Assembly: GCA_041401985.1 (NCBI GenBank) | Contig: JAWKTE010000002.1 | Location: forward strand, 219,183-283,182 | Direction: 5' to 3' | Origin: JACKHA01 sp041401985 | GTDB taxonomy: Bacteria; Planctomycetota; Phycisphaerae; Phycisphaerales; UBA1924 | Length of the DNA: 64,000 nt | Translations under genes and position numbers: made by a program | Shown: positions 42,177-51,728 of the stretch, piece after piece | Position numbering within the stretch: the stretch's first letter is position 1 | Layout of the letters: every line of letters begins with the position of its first letter | The notes under the pieces: model-generated | Told to the model about the DNA's origin: nothing | The model's database searches: none | What the model saw: only the letters and a program-made list of their open reading frames with translations

Positions 42177-43475
42177 ATGGACCTCACCCGACGCTACTTC
42201 CTCAAGTCCACCGGCGCTCTGGCCGCGTACCTCGGCGTCGCGCCCATGGCCGCCTTCGCCGGCGGGCTTGCCATCCGTCGCCAGCCCGTGGCCCGCGGCA
42301 AGACCCTCGTGGTCATCTTCCTCCGAGGCGGGGCCGACGGGCTGAACCTCGTCGTGCCCTTCGCCGACCCGCACTACCGCCGCCTCCGCCCGTCGCTCGC
42401 GCTGGCCGCCCCGGGCCAGAACGACGGCGTGATCGACCTCGACGGACGCTTCGGCCTGCACCCGCGCCTGGCCCCGCTCAAGCCCCTGTTCGACGACGAC
42501 ACCGCGGTCGCCATCCACGCCGTCGGCTACGCACACAACACACGCAGCCACTTCGAGGAGCAGGACACCTGGGAGACCGGCGTCATCGGCAACACCGTCA
42601 ACAGCGATGGCTGGCTCAACCGCCACCTCGCCACCTCCGAGGGACGCGGGCCGATCCGGGCTGTCTCCATCGGCGACTCGCTCCCCCGAATCCTGCACGG
42701 CAAGGCCCCCGCCTACGCCGTCCGTGGCCTGCGGGACCTCACCATGCCCGCCGCCGAGGGCGCCGACCGCGACCGCATCGCCGCCGCCCTCGAGCACGCG
42801 TATTCCTGCGACGGCATGCACGAGGCCTCGGCCGCGCGCGACCTGCTCGCCCAGACCGCCTCGACCACGCTCGACGGCATGGAGCAACTCCGCGGCGTCG
42901 TCGCCGACGAGTACCAGCCCAGCGTCGCCTACCCCGACACGCCTACAGCCCAGCGCCTCCGCGAGGTCGCCCGCCTCATCAAGGCCGACGTGGGCCTCGA
43001 GGTCGCCGAGGTCGACCTGGACGGCTGGGACACCCACGCGAATCAGGGGAGCGGCGCGGGCGGGCAACTCGGCAACCTGGCCGGGCAACTCGCCGGAGCC
43101 ATGGCCGCGTTCATGGGCGACCTGGGCGACCGGGCCGAGGACGTCGTGGTCGTGACCATGACCGACTTCGGGCGCACCGCCGCGGAGAACGGCACCAGCG
43201 GCACCGACCACGGCTGGGCCAACTGCATGCTGCTGGCCGGCGGCCCGGTGCGGCGCGCCAACCGGGCCGCGGCCGAGGGCGGCCAGGCCCGCAAGGTCGC
43301 CGGAACCTGGCCCGGCCTGGCCCCGGACCAACTCCACGAACGCCGCGACCTCCTGCACACGACCGACTTCCGCGACGTGATCGGCGAACTGGTCGCGACC
43401 CACCTGGGCAACGACAACATCCGCACGATCCTGCCGAGCCACGAGTTCAAGAGCGTGGGGCTGGTGCGGGCGTAG
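42177..43475 (+). CDS. DUF1501 family protein with twin-arginine signal
   Basis: A 432-aa exported protein. The ATG at 42177 has GGAG 6 bases upstream; the ATG at 42165 is an alternative. A Tat signal opens it: TRRYFLKSTGALAAYLGVAPMAAFA. The DUF1501 (sulfatase-like) fold shows KTLVVIFLRGGADGLNLVVPFADPHY, AIHAVGYAHNTRSHFEEQDTWE, VDLDGWDTHANQG and VVTMTDFGRTAAENGTSGTDHGWA. The Asp and His residues of the last motif resemble alkaline-phosphatase-superfamily metal ligands. It is the usual partner of DUF1800, immediately upstream here. The substrate is unknown; Tat export suggests folding with a cofactor in the cytoplasm. Confidence 0.9.
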   Translation: MDLTRRYFLKSTGALAAYLGVAPMAAFAGGLAIRRQPVARGKTLVVIFLRGGADGLNLVVPFADPHYRRLRPSLALAAPGQNDGVIDLDGRFGLHPRLAPLKPLFDDDTAVAIHAVGYAHNTRSHFEEQDTWETGVIGNTVNSDGWLNRHLATSEGRGPIRAVSIGDSLPRILHGKAPAYAVRGLRDLTMPAAEGADRDRIAAALEHAYSCDGMHEASAARDLLAQTASTTLDGMEQLRGVVADEYQPSVAYPDTPTAQRLREVARLIKADVGLEVAEVDLDGWDTHANQGSGAGGQLGNLAGQLAGAMAAFMGDLGDRAEDVVVVTMTDFGRTAAENGTSGTDHGWANCMLLAGGPVRRANRAAAEGGQARKVAGTWPGLAPDQLHERRDLLHTTDFRDVIGELVATHLGNDNIRTILPSHEFKSVGLVRA

Positions 43476-43556
43476 CGAGGCCGCGCTTCGCAACCGCGAG
43501 CGGCTTCTGACAACTGGGGTCGCGGGCGTCCCCCCCGCAATCAAGACAACCCTCCA

Positions 43557-43612
43557 GACGCCGCGCCTGAGGGGGCCCCAAGTCGCGGGTGGGCGACGAA
43601 GGCCCGGTTCGA
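43557..43612 (+). repeat. Degenerate REP family-1 unit
   Basis: GACGCC...GCCTGAGGGGGC followed by GCGACGAAGGCCCGG resembles the unit at 19684 with an insertion in the middle. It lies just before the galactokinase gene. Confidence 0.5.
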
Positions 43613-43634
43613 GCGGGCCAACGCGTCCACTCAA

Positions 43635-44909
<1,275 letters not shown>

Positions 44910-44929
44910 TGCCCGTCTCGGAGCCGGCC

Positions 44930-45064
44930 TCAGACCGACTTGATCCGACGCCCGATCCGGCGCTGGCGATTCAGGATCTTCCGCCCGCCCTTGGTCTTCA
45001 TACGGGCCCGGAACCCGATGCGGCGCTTGCGGGCGCGACGGCTCCAGACGTGTGGATAATGCAT
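44930..45064 (-). CDS. rpmH: 50S ribosomal protein L34
   Basis: A 44-aa basic protein reading MHYPHVWSRRARKRR then IGFRARMKTKGGRKILNRQR. The GFRARMxTKxGRKxLxRxR core is the L34 signature, and length matches the family (44-50 aa). The longer frame upstream is not used: L34 begins at this Met. The start region (CAT TAT CCA CAC) includes a perfect DnaA-box sequence, TTATCCACA on the minus strand. The usual neighbours dnaA and rnpA are absent; galK converges on it from the other side. Confidence 0.93.
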   Translation of the reverse strand: MHYPHVWSRRARKRRIGFRARMKTKGGRKILNRQRRIGRRIKSV

Positions 45065-45210
45065 GGCAGGTCTCGCAAACGCCGCGGCCTCAGGGGACGC
45101 GGATCGGGTCGGGGGCTGGCAACCGGCTCGGTCGGCCCGACAGGCCACCGCCCGCCGGGCCGGGACGATAGGCCGCCCGAGAACGAGCATCCACCGGACA
45201 GCCCCAAGGC

Positions 45211-45370
45211 GCGAGCCGGGGCGTCCCCGCCCCGGTCCCCTCGATCCGCGAGCCGGGGCGTCCCCGCCCCGGTCCATCCACCCCGTGAGCCAACGCCCGA
45301 ATCAGATGCCATCGGGGCGAGTCGAATCGCCTTGCTCCGGGAAACCGGGGCGGGGACGCCCCGGCTCGCG
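45211..45370. repeat. REP family-2 cluster (two direct units, one inverted)
   Basis: Units at 45211-45237 and 45248-45274 read GCGAGCCGGGGCGTCCCCGC then CCCGGT; the inverted unit is at 45345-45370. Each unit folds into a hairpin, CCGGGGCG with CGCCCCGG around TCCC. The same three-unit arrangement recurs at 55602-55730. Confidence 0.8.
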
Positions 45371-45489
45371 TGCACTCGCGTGCTCTCGAGTGCCGCTGGG
45401 CCATCAGGCCCAATCCGCCCCCTCCGCCCGAGAAGCCGAATCCGCCCCCGGTTGCCCGGAAGGGGCTATTCAGATCCCGGGACCCGCTG

Positions 45490-45495
45490 TACACT
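45490..45495 (+). promoter_or_regulatory. Possible -10 element TACACT upstream of rnc
   Basis: TACACT followed by CG, like the elements before the genes at 46834 and 59601. It lies 108 bases upstream of the rnc ATG. No convincing -35 element. Confidence 0.35.
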
Positions 45496-45603
45496 CGGGC
45501 CAGTGCGTCCCCCGGTTCCGGGTGGCCCCGGCCCCCGACGTTCGCTCGCCGTGAGCGGCTGTCGGGGGCTGGGGACGCGGGCCCGGCGGTCGCCGTGGCG
45601 TCC

Positions 45604-46344
45604 ATGCTCGAGGACACGGTCCAAGCCATCGAACGGGTCACGGGGCACCGATTCGCGGATGCGAACCTGGTCGCGCTCGCCCTGACCCACTCCTCGGTCG
45701 TCGACCAGCGCCTGGAATCCAACGAACGCCTCGAGTTCCTGGGCGATTCCGTCCTGGGCATGGTCGCGTGCCAGCGGATCTACGAGCGGTTCCCGGACCT
45801 TCTCGAGGGCGAGATGACCAAGATCAAGTCGGCGGCGGTCTCGCGCTCGACGTGCGCCCGGATCGCCTCGGGCCTCGGGCTGGACGCCCTGCTGGACCTC
45901 GGCAAGGGGATGCGCTCCCAAGGGCCGCTGCCGTCCTCGCTCGCGGCCGGCGTGTTCGAGTCGATCATCGGGGCGGTCTACCTCGACGCGGGCTACGAGC
46001 GGGCCCGGGCCTTCATCCTGGAGCACCTGGACCCCCTGATCGACAAGGCCTACGCCAGCGGGCATCACCAGAACTACAAGTCGGTCCTGCAGCAGCACGC
46101 CCAGACGACGATGGGCGCGACGCCCCAGTACCGGATCCTCGACGAGAAAGGCCCCGACCACGCCAAGTGCTTCAAGGTCGGCGTCGAAATCGGCGAGCGC
46201 CGGTTCGAGGCGTGCTGGGGCAGGTCGAAGAAGGCCGCCGAGCAAGAGGCGGCCAAACTGGCCCTGAGCGAACTGGGCGTGCTGGAGGCGACCTCGGCCG
46301 GGGAAATGCGGGTCGTGAGCGGGATGCTGGAGGGCGGGAAGTAG
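45604..46344 (+). CDS. rnc: Ribonuclease III
   Basis: A 246-aa double-strand-specific endoribonuclease that processes rRNA precursors and structured RNAs. The catalytic domain has the signature NERLEFLGDSVLGMV (with the metal-binding Glu and Asp) and the second acidic cluster in GVFESIIGAVYLDAGY. The double-stranded RNA-binding domain occupies the last 75 or so residues (NYKSVLQQHAQTTMGATPQY to KKAAEQEAAKLALSELG). The ATG at 45604 gives the standard N-terminus (MLEDTVQAIERVTGHRF); a GTG nine bases upstream is an alternative. No Shine-Dalgarno is seen. Confidence 0.94.
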   Translation: MLEDTVQAIERVTGHRFADANLVALALTHSSVVDQRLESNERLEFLGDSVLGMVACQRIYERFPDLLEGEMTKIKSAAVSRSTCARIASGLGLDALLDLGKGMRSQGPLPSSLAAGVFESIIGAVYLDAGYERARAFILEHLDPLIDKAYASGHHQNYKSVLQQHAQTTMGATPQYRILDEKGPDHAKCFKVGVEIGERRFEACWGRSKKAAEQEAAKLALSELGVLEATSAGEMRVVSGMLEGGK

Positions 46345-46402
46345 GGCCAGCACACGAAACGTGTGCCGGCGGCGCGGCCGCCGAGTGCTCCAAACCACTC
46401 GC

Positions 46403-46450
46403 GTCCATTGTGCCACCGAGACACGCCGGCTTTGCGGCGTTTCTCGGTGC
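46403..46450. repeat. Hairpin repeat, copy 1 (pair with 48543-48588)
   Basis: CACCGAG pairs with CTCGGTG, and inside it ACGCC with GGCGT. Copy 2 at 48543-48588 keeps all stem bases while loop and bulge bases differ. The two direct copies flank the small exported protein and the frameshifted beta-helix gene. Confidence 0.65.
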
Positions 46451-46800
46451 CGATGAACCACACCGCCACGAGCGCCCTTGTGCGCAATCCGCATCGCCAC
46501 GAGCGCGTTTGTGCGCCCATCTCTGCCCATACCGCACCACCACCTCGAACCCACCCCCACCCATGCAATCCTCATCGCATGGCCGCTCCACCCACGACCG
46601 CTGCCCAACTTGACGCGGCGACCGCGAGCACACCGCCGTTCCTCGCCCGGCGGGCGCACGACTCCGGCGCCCGGAGGGCGCACGACAGTTGCCAGGGGGT
46701 TCACCCACTGGACACCGTCTCCTCCAAACTCGACCCCGGCGGGGTCGGCGACGCCTTCCGACCCGCCCCGAATCCCCGTCTCCCACCCCCACCCCCCAAG

Positions 46801-46806
46801 TACACT
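46801..46806 (+). promoter_or_regulatory. Possible -10 element TACACT of the small exported protein gene
   Basis: TACACTCG, 27 bases before the ATG at 46834, with GGAGGG in between. No -35 element is recognisable. Confidence 0.35.
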
Positions 46807-46833
46807 CGCCCGGGGGGCTCGGAGGGCCGTCCA

Positions 46834-46989
46834 ATGCGTTTCGCCCCCATCGCCGCGGCCCTGGCCTGCCTCACGCCGCTGCAGTTCGTGCGGGTCGGCG
46901 GCTCGGGCACCAAGTCCGCCGAGATCGACTACTACAAGTACGAGATCAGGCCGGATGTCGCCCAGGTCGGGCAGATGTTCCCGGAGTAG
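46834..46989 (+). CDS. Small exported protein, 51 aa
   Basis: A short frame with good start signals: TACACT at 46801, GGAGGG 7 bases before the ATG. The N-terminus (MRFAPIAAALACLTPLQF) is signal-peptide-like; the rest (VRVGGSGTKSAEIDYYKYEI, then RPDVAQVGQMFPE) is short and acidic-aromatic. I know no family. It ends 48 bases before the frameshifted beta-helix gene on the same strand. It may be a real small secreted protein or the start of a decayed gene. Confidence 0.45.
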   Translation: MRFAPIAAALACLTPLQFVRVGGSGTKSAEIDYYKYEIRPDVAQVGQMFPE

Positions 46990-47037
46990 CGGGGTGGGTG
47001 GAGCACACGGCTGGCGTGGGGCGAGAAGGAGTGGACG

Positions 47038-48524
47038 ATGAAGACCTCGGCGTACATCCAGGCAATGGTGCTCACGCTCCTCGCATGCGCTCTGCCGGCG
47101 GCCGGGCAGACGACGTGGTTCGTGTCGAACGACCCCGGCGAGAACCCCGACTTCCCGTCGATCGCCGCGGCCGTGGCGAGTCCGATGGTGGTCAACGGCG
47201 ACACGCTGCTCGTGAGCGAGGGCGTGGGACCCTACGTCGGCGACATCACCATCGAGAAACTCCTCACGATCCAGGGCGAACCCGGCGAGCAACCGGTCGT
47301 CCGGCCGGGCAGTCCCGCCCCGTTCGCGGCGTTCACCGTGCCGCCTGGGGGGAGGGCATCCATGTGAGGAACATACGGTTTGACGGATTTGGCATCACCC
47401 GCGCTATTTCCGACTCTACTGATGTGACGACGGTGGATCGTTGCGTGTTCGTCGGCTTCGACCTGGCGTACCGAGGGTTTCAGGGGACCGTCCGCGATAG
47501 TGAATTCGTCAACAACCGCGTAGCTATGTCCGGAGTCCAATTGGCGGAACGGTGCACGATCACGGTGTCGTCAGTCATCGCCAACGCTCAGTTCCTCGGT
47601 TCCGTACTCAAGGTGGTGGACTGCACTTTCATGGGCCCATCGGGAGTCGCCTCGGTCGGCGCCTCAACGAGCCGCTACAGTTCATTCGGTGCCGTTTCAC
47701 GGACATCCAGGTGCCATTGGGTGAGGCTGCGTTCTTCACGCCCGCGTTCGACACCGGTTTTGCGTTCGACTCCTGCGTGTTCGACGGTGTCGAGTCGACG
47801 GTGCCGATGTTTGACCTGAACCGGTCCAGCGTCACGTTCCGCAACTGCACGGTCGTCGGCTGCAGCGCCCGGTCTTCGTCCGCGTCGCCCCGTTCCCTCC
47901 GGGCGAGATCATCGTCCGCAACACCATCATCCGAGACAACGACTTCCCGGTGCTGTTCCAGGGCCCGTGGACGTGGCCCACTCGATCCTCAGCGTCGGCA
48001 CCTTCCCCGGCCCGGGCGTGCTCGTCACCGACCCGCTCTTCGCCAACCCCGCGAGCGGCGACTACTCCCTCAAACGCGGCTCGCCCGCCATCGACGCCGG
48101 CGACTCCTCGGCCGTCCCGCCAGACATCACCACCGACCTGCTCGGCAACCCGCGCCGCGTCGACGACCCCATCATGCCCGACACCGGCGTCGGCCCGCCG
48201 CCGATCGTCGACATCGGCGCCTTCGAGTTCCAGCCCCCCGGCCCCGGCTTCTGCCAGGCCGACCTCACCACCGGCGCCATCCCCGGCCTGCCGGGCTACG
48301 GCGTCCCCAACGGCATCGTCAACAACGACGACTTCTTCTACTACCTGACCCTGTTCTCCGGCGAACTCGGCTGCGGCACCGCCCCAAGCCAGACCCGCTG
48401 CCCCTCGCCGCCCGACCTCACCACAAACGCCATCCCGGGCACCCCCGGCTACGGCGTGCTCAACGGCATCATCAACAACGACGACTTCTTCTACTACCTC
48501 AACCTCTTCGCCGTCGGCTGCTGA
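47038..48524 (+). pseudogene. Frameshifted beta-helix/GC-dockerin secreted protein
   Basis: One secreted protein split over four frameshifts. It starts with signal peptide MKTSAYIQAMVLTLLACALPAAG and reads TIEKLLTIQGEPGEQPVVRP; at the G-run near 47348 sense moves to another frame (EGIHVRNIRFDGFGI, to about 47650), then another (RLNEPLQFIRCRFTDIQV, to about 47865), then another (PVFVRVAPFPPGEIIVRNTI, to about 47965), then the last (VDVAHSILSVGTFPGPGVLV). The end has two dockerin units (PGYGVPNGIVNNDDFFYYL and PGYGVLNGIINNDDFFYYL) and Gly-Cys. All four shifts go the same way, as if one base were missing each time. Either a decayed gene or clustered assembly errors. Confidence 0.75.
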
Positions 48525-48542
48525 CTGCGTCCACTGTGCCCT

Positions 48543-48588
48543 CCACTGTGCCACCGAGTCACGCCCGCTTTGGGGCGTTGCTCGGTGC
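48543..48588. repeat. Hairpin repeat, copy 2
   Basis: Same outer stem (CACCGAG/CTCGGTG) and inner stem (ACGCC/GGCGT) as 46403-46450, in the same orientation, with a different loop. Confidence 0.65.
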
Positions 48589-48669
48589 GAGAAACCGGGC
48601 GAAGATCTCTGCAAGAGATCGTGGCGCTCCCACTCGCTCGCGCGTCGCGTTCGCTGGTGCGGGTCCGAT

Positions 48670-48761
48670 GTGTGGCATGGCTGCTGCTCGAGCAGCCATG
48701 GTCGATCAACGGCGGCGTGTTGCGCTCGCCATGGCTGTGCCGAGCCACAGCCATGCCACAC
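48670..48761. repeat. REPIN-like pair of palindromes
   Basis: Two units face each other: GTGTGGCATGGCTGCT...AGCAGCCATG at 48670-48700 and CATGGCTGTG...CACAGCCATGCCACAC at 48730-48761. Both have a 10-bp stem, but with different paired bases (GCT/AGC in one, GTG/CAC in the other), so the pairing is kept while the bases change. Confidence 0.65.
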
Positions 48762-48916
48762 TGGGGTCCGTCCGTTGTCGGCACGACCTTTGGCCAGAGC
48801 CCCGAAGACCGTGGCCGCTCGCCGCGGCGGCCGGGGGGCCCCGGTGTACAAAACGGACGCCGTTCGCAACGGTCTGGCCGATGCTCCTGTGCCGGGCGTG
48901 CTCGGCAGGAGCCCCT

Positions 48917-49810
48917 ATGCCCGAGCACACCACTGTCGCGCGAGCCACGAGCCCTTCGGGTCCACAGACCGGCGGGGCGGCTGGCCTTGCCCCGAGGTCT
49001 TGGACGCGGGCGCTGCTCGAAGCCGATCCGATGGAGGCCGCGGGCGCGTTCGACCGGTCGATCCGCGGGCTGGCCAAGCGTCTGTCGCCCGCCGAGGCCG
49101 CCCGGTTCCTCTTCGCGCTCGACTCGGCCCTGTACGAGCAACTCGGCGAGGCCGCGATCCGGGCCGAGCGGGCGGCCATGCCCGAACCGGGCCATGAGCA
49201 GCACGGCGGCCACGCCACCAACCCGCTGGCCGGCGCGCACCCCAAGCACCGCCTCACCCGCTACCACGACTTCTTCCTCGAGCGCATCAAGCCCGGCCAG
49301 CGCGTGCTCGACCTCGGCTGCGGCCTGGGCGTTCTTGCGACGCGACTGGAGCTTGAGGCCGGCGCGACCGTCGTCGGCCTCGACATGAGCCCCAAGAACC
49401 TCGACGACGCTCGCGACCGAACCGCTCGCGCCGGCGCGAGCGTCCGGTACGTTGTCGGTGATATCGTCGATGTGGCCGCGGGGCGGGCGTGCGAGGGGCT
49501 GGACGCGGCGTTCGACGTGCTCGTCCTGTCGAACGTGCTCGAGCACCTGCCCGATCGCCCGCGTGTGCTCCGCGGGCTGGTCGAGCGATTCGGCGGGCCA
49601 CGCGTGCTGATCCGCGTGCCGTCGTTCGAGCGCGACTGGCGCGTGCCGTACAAGCGGGAACTGGGCGTGGAGTGGCGGCTCGACCCGACGCACGAGATCG
49701 AGCACACGCGCGAGGAACTGGTGCGGGAGATCGAGGCCGCGGGTCTGCGGATCGACGTGTTCGAGCAGCGGTGGGGGGAGTACTTCGCCGAGGTACGCCC
49801 GGCGGGGTAA
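48917..49810 (+). CDS. Class I SAM-dependent methyltransferase
   Basis: A 297-aa protein. The ATG at 48917 follows AGGAG. After an N-terminal helical part the Rossmann fold begins: RVLDLGCGLGVLATRL (motif I, SAM binding), GATVVGLDMSPKNLDDA (acidic residue for the ribose), VRYVVGDIVDV and FDVLVLSNVLEHLPD (motif with the catalytic-site loop typical of UbiE/Methyltransf_11-type enzymes). The C-terminus has EWRLDPTHEIEHTREELVREI. The substrate is not evident; the region DPTHEIEHT resembles small-molecule or glycan methyltransferases. Stands alone downstream of repeats. Confidence 0.85.
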   Translation: MPEHTTVARATSPSGPQTGGAAGLAPRSWTRALLEADPMEAAGAFDRSIRGLAKRLSPAEAARFLFALDSALYEQLGEAAIRAERAAMPEPGHEQHGGHATNPLAGAHPKHRLTRYHDFFLERIKPGQRVLDLGCGLGVLATRLELEAGATVVGLDMSPKNLDDARDRTARAGASVRYVVGDIVDVAAGRACEGLDAAFDVLVLSNVLEHLPDRPRVLRGLVERFGGPRVLIRVPSFERDWRVPYKRELGVEWRLDPTHEIEHTREELVREIEAAGLRIDVFEQRWGEYFAEVRPAG

Positions 49811-50190
49811 GGCACGGAGCGTCCGACTCAGTCTGTGGCGATCCGGCCCTACCGGCGTGTGCCGCGCGGCGTCCCGAGCGAGCCGCACCCGACGCTCGAC
49901 CCGAAGCAGCCTCGCGACGCCGAGGCGCTGGCGGTCATCGCCGTGTGCGTGCCGGGCGTCCGGCGTGCGTGCCGCATCGGCGTGGCCGGGCGAGGTGCGG
50001 CGGCGCCGGCGTCCATCCGCTGCGTCCGTCGGTTGGAATCCGGCTCGGGCTTCGGCGGCAACGCGACCATGGACACTCCTCGAACCGTCGCCACGTACGA
50101 CACGCGGCAACGCCCCGCACCCAATCCGCGAGGCGGGCGTCGAGCGGGCCACCCGCTCTCAAGCAATCACGGATTTGCAGGCCCCAACCC
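49811..50190. other. Intergenic region between convergent genes
   Basis: About 380 bases between the methyltransferase end and the phosphotransferase end. The longest open frame here has the Arg/Pro-rich composition of a GC-driven shadow, and I see no gene. I see no clear repeat or hairpin. Confidence 0.5.
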
Positions 50191-51411
50191 TCAGCCCCCA
50201 GCCATCGCGGCCACCCGGCCCTGATTCTCGAGCAGCCACGCGGCCTTTCTTCGGACCATCTCCAGCACGCCCAGCCCGGCCATGCCCGCAAACCCGCCGG
50301 TCGCGGCGATCGGCGGGAGCGATTCGCGGAGCAGGGCCGCGGCCATCGCGGGGGCGAGGGCTCGGCGCTCGGCCTCGGAAAGCGCCGCCCGGTCGCGTTC
50401 CACACAGCCCGCGGCGTACCCACCAAGGAACGCCGACGCACGGGCCTCGTCCGGCTCGGCGGGCCACCGGGCCGGATCGCCCCCGCCCGGCAAGGGTGCC
50501 CCCAACGCGCCGACTGAGTCGCCCGCGACGCCCGACTCGCCCGCCACCGGCGAGACCTCGGTCGCCTGCCCACCCGCCCGGATCGAGAAGTTCAGCACGC
50601 CCGCCGCCACGTCCACAACCCGCGGCCCCCGCCTGGCCGAGTCGTAGTCGATCACCGCGCTGATCCGGTCGCCCTCGAACACGACGTTGCCCGGGTGCCA
50701 GTCGCCGTGGAGCAGATCGCGGTCCCACGCGGCCACACCGAGTTCGTCCAGTGCGGCCACCGCCCGTCGCCACACGCCGCGCACCTCGTCAAGCAACCGA
50801 TCGCCCTCGTCGCCCAGCCGGTCCACGCACCGATCGATCAGGAACTCGATGCGCTCGTCGGCGTGGGCGAAGTCGGCCGGCGTGTGCCAACGGGCGTGGA
50901 ACCCCCGCACACCGGCGTGGAACCGGGCCAGCATCGCCCCGGCCGCCCTCGCCTGCTCCGGCGTGCGGGCGAACGCCGCTCCCTCGATGAACTCGCTGAC
51001 CTCATACACCCGCCCATCGAGTTGCAGCATCGAGTTGTTGTCGTCGCGCGTGCCCACCAGGGCCGGGGCCGGGAATCCGCGATCCAGCAGGTGCAGGTGC
51101 AGCCCGTGGCAGAACGCGACCAGGTGCGGGTGGTCCTCGCCGGGAGCGCGGCGTTTGACCAGGAACCTGCCGAGCGGTCCGGCGACGATGGCCTTGGGCG
51201 ACGCGGGCGAGCCGCGCGCGAACTCGCGGATCGAGTCGATGCGGCCCAGGTCGTAGCGGGCCAGGACGGCCTGCAACTCCGCCGGTTCGAAGCGGGCCGG
51301 GGCCGAAGGCGGCTCGCTCGCCGCGAGAGATGGCACACCAGCCGGCGGACCGGACTCGGATCCTTCGCCAGCGGCGGCATCGGCACCCGAGTTTGACGCG
51401 GTCCTGCTCAT
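50191..51411 (-). CDS. Aminoglycoside phosphotransferase (APH) family kinase
   Basis: A 406-aa protein with the APH/choline-kinase fold. Seen: an N-terminal lobe with GRFLVKRRAPGEDHPHLV (Lys for ATP), YEVSEFIEGAAF (hinge), the catalytic loop DLLHGDWHPGNVVFEG (HGDxHxxN) and the metal-binding IDYDSARRGPRVVDVA. The C-terminal third is helical with an Ala/Gly/Pro-rich insert (about residues 270-300). Such enzymes phosphorylate small molecules such as homoserine, fructosamine or sugars; an antibiotic substrate is not implied. The ATG has only a weak upstream site. It is divergent from the VIT/VWA gene. Confidence 0.85.
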   Translation of the reverse strand: MSRTASNSGADAAAGEGSESGPPAGVPSLAASEPPSAPARFEPAELQAVLARYDLGRIDSIREFARGSPASPKAIVAGPLGRFLVKRRAPGEDHPHLVAFCHGLHLHLLDRGFPAPALVGTRDDNNSMLQLDGRVYEVSEFIEGAAFARTPEQARAAGAMLARFHAGVRGFHARWHTPADFAHADERIEFLIDRCVDRLGDEGDRLLDEVRGVWRRAVAALDELGVAAWDRDLLHGDWHPGNVVFEGDRISAVIDYDSARRGPRVVDVAAGVLNFSIRAGGQATEVSPVAGESGVAGDSVGALGAPLPGGGDPARWPAEPDEARASAFLGGYAAGCVERDRAALSEAERRALAPAMAAALLRESLPPIAATGGFAGMAGLGVLEMVRRKAAWLLENQGRVAAMAGG

Positions 51412-51728
51412 TCGTCACGCCATTGTCACGCCGACACGCGCCCAGAGCAAATCGGACTCGGGTTCCGCCCGCCGTCATCGCCTTGTCACCCACGGGGACG
51501 TATCCCCCGTTTCTCCGGCGAAACGCGGCATGTTCCGCCCCGTCTGGCCCGCCGGTTCCCCAGAATCGGCGATCCGACTCGCGGCGTTGCGCAGCCGTGA
51601 CGGACCTTCGAGGGGGGCAGGCCGTAGAACGTGCAGCGGGACGACGACAACGCCCCGCGAGCGACAGCCCCAACCCGACACCCCGCCTCAAGGCGACCAC
51701 AGGCGACCCCACGATCAAGGAGCGGACG
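51412..51728. other. Divergent promoter region with a small palindrome
   Basis: Contains the inverted repeat ACGGGG-ACGTATC-CCCCGT at 51492-51510, a possible operator for either divergent gene. The end holds the AAGGAG site of the VIT/VWA gene. Confidence 0.35.

Larger units (their letters stand above)
45065..45603. other. Intergenic region between divergent rpmH and rnc, holding a REP family-2 cluster
   Basis: No credible gene. It holds the repeat cluster at 45211-45370 and, at 45490-45495, the promoter-like hexamer TACACT, 108 bases before the rnc start. Confidence 0.6.
46345..46833. other. Intergenic region with a hairpin repeat, upstream of small exported protein
   Basis: No credible gene. 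It contains hairpin-repeat copy 1 (46403-46450) and, at 46801-46806, a TACACT element 27 bases before the next ATG. Confidence 0.5.
48525..48916. other. Intergenic region with two hairpin repeat types
   Basis: No credible gene. It contains hairpin-repeat copy 2 (48543-48588) and a REPIN-like pair (48670-48761), then about 150 bases before the methyltransferase start, where AGGAG provides the ribosome binding site. Confidence 0.55.

Noticed and set aside
45051..45059. DnaA box as evidence of a replication origin
   Set aside because: Only one perfect box was seen, inside rpmH codons, with no AT-rich unwinding region and no dnaA or dnaN nearby.
49835..50224. 129-codon frame between the methyltransferase and APH genes
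   Set aside because: Arg/Pro-rich composition, overlaps the end of the APH gene, no ribosome binding site and no recognisable fold.
50191..51411. APH-family gene as an antibiotic resistance gene
   Set aside because: The fold is shared by many small-molecule kinases; there is no mobile element beside it and no motif specific to aminoglycoside enzymes.
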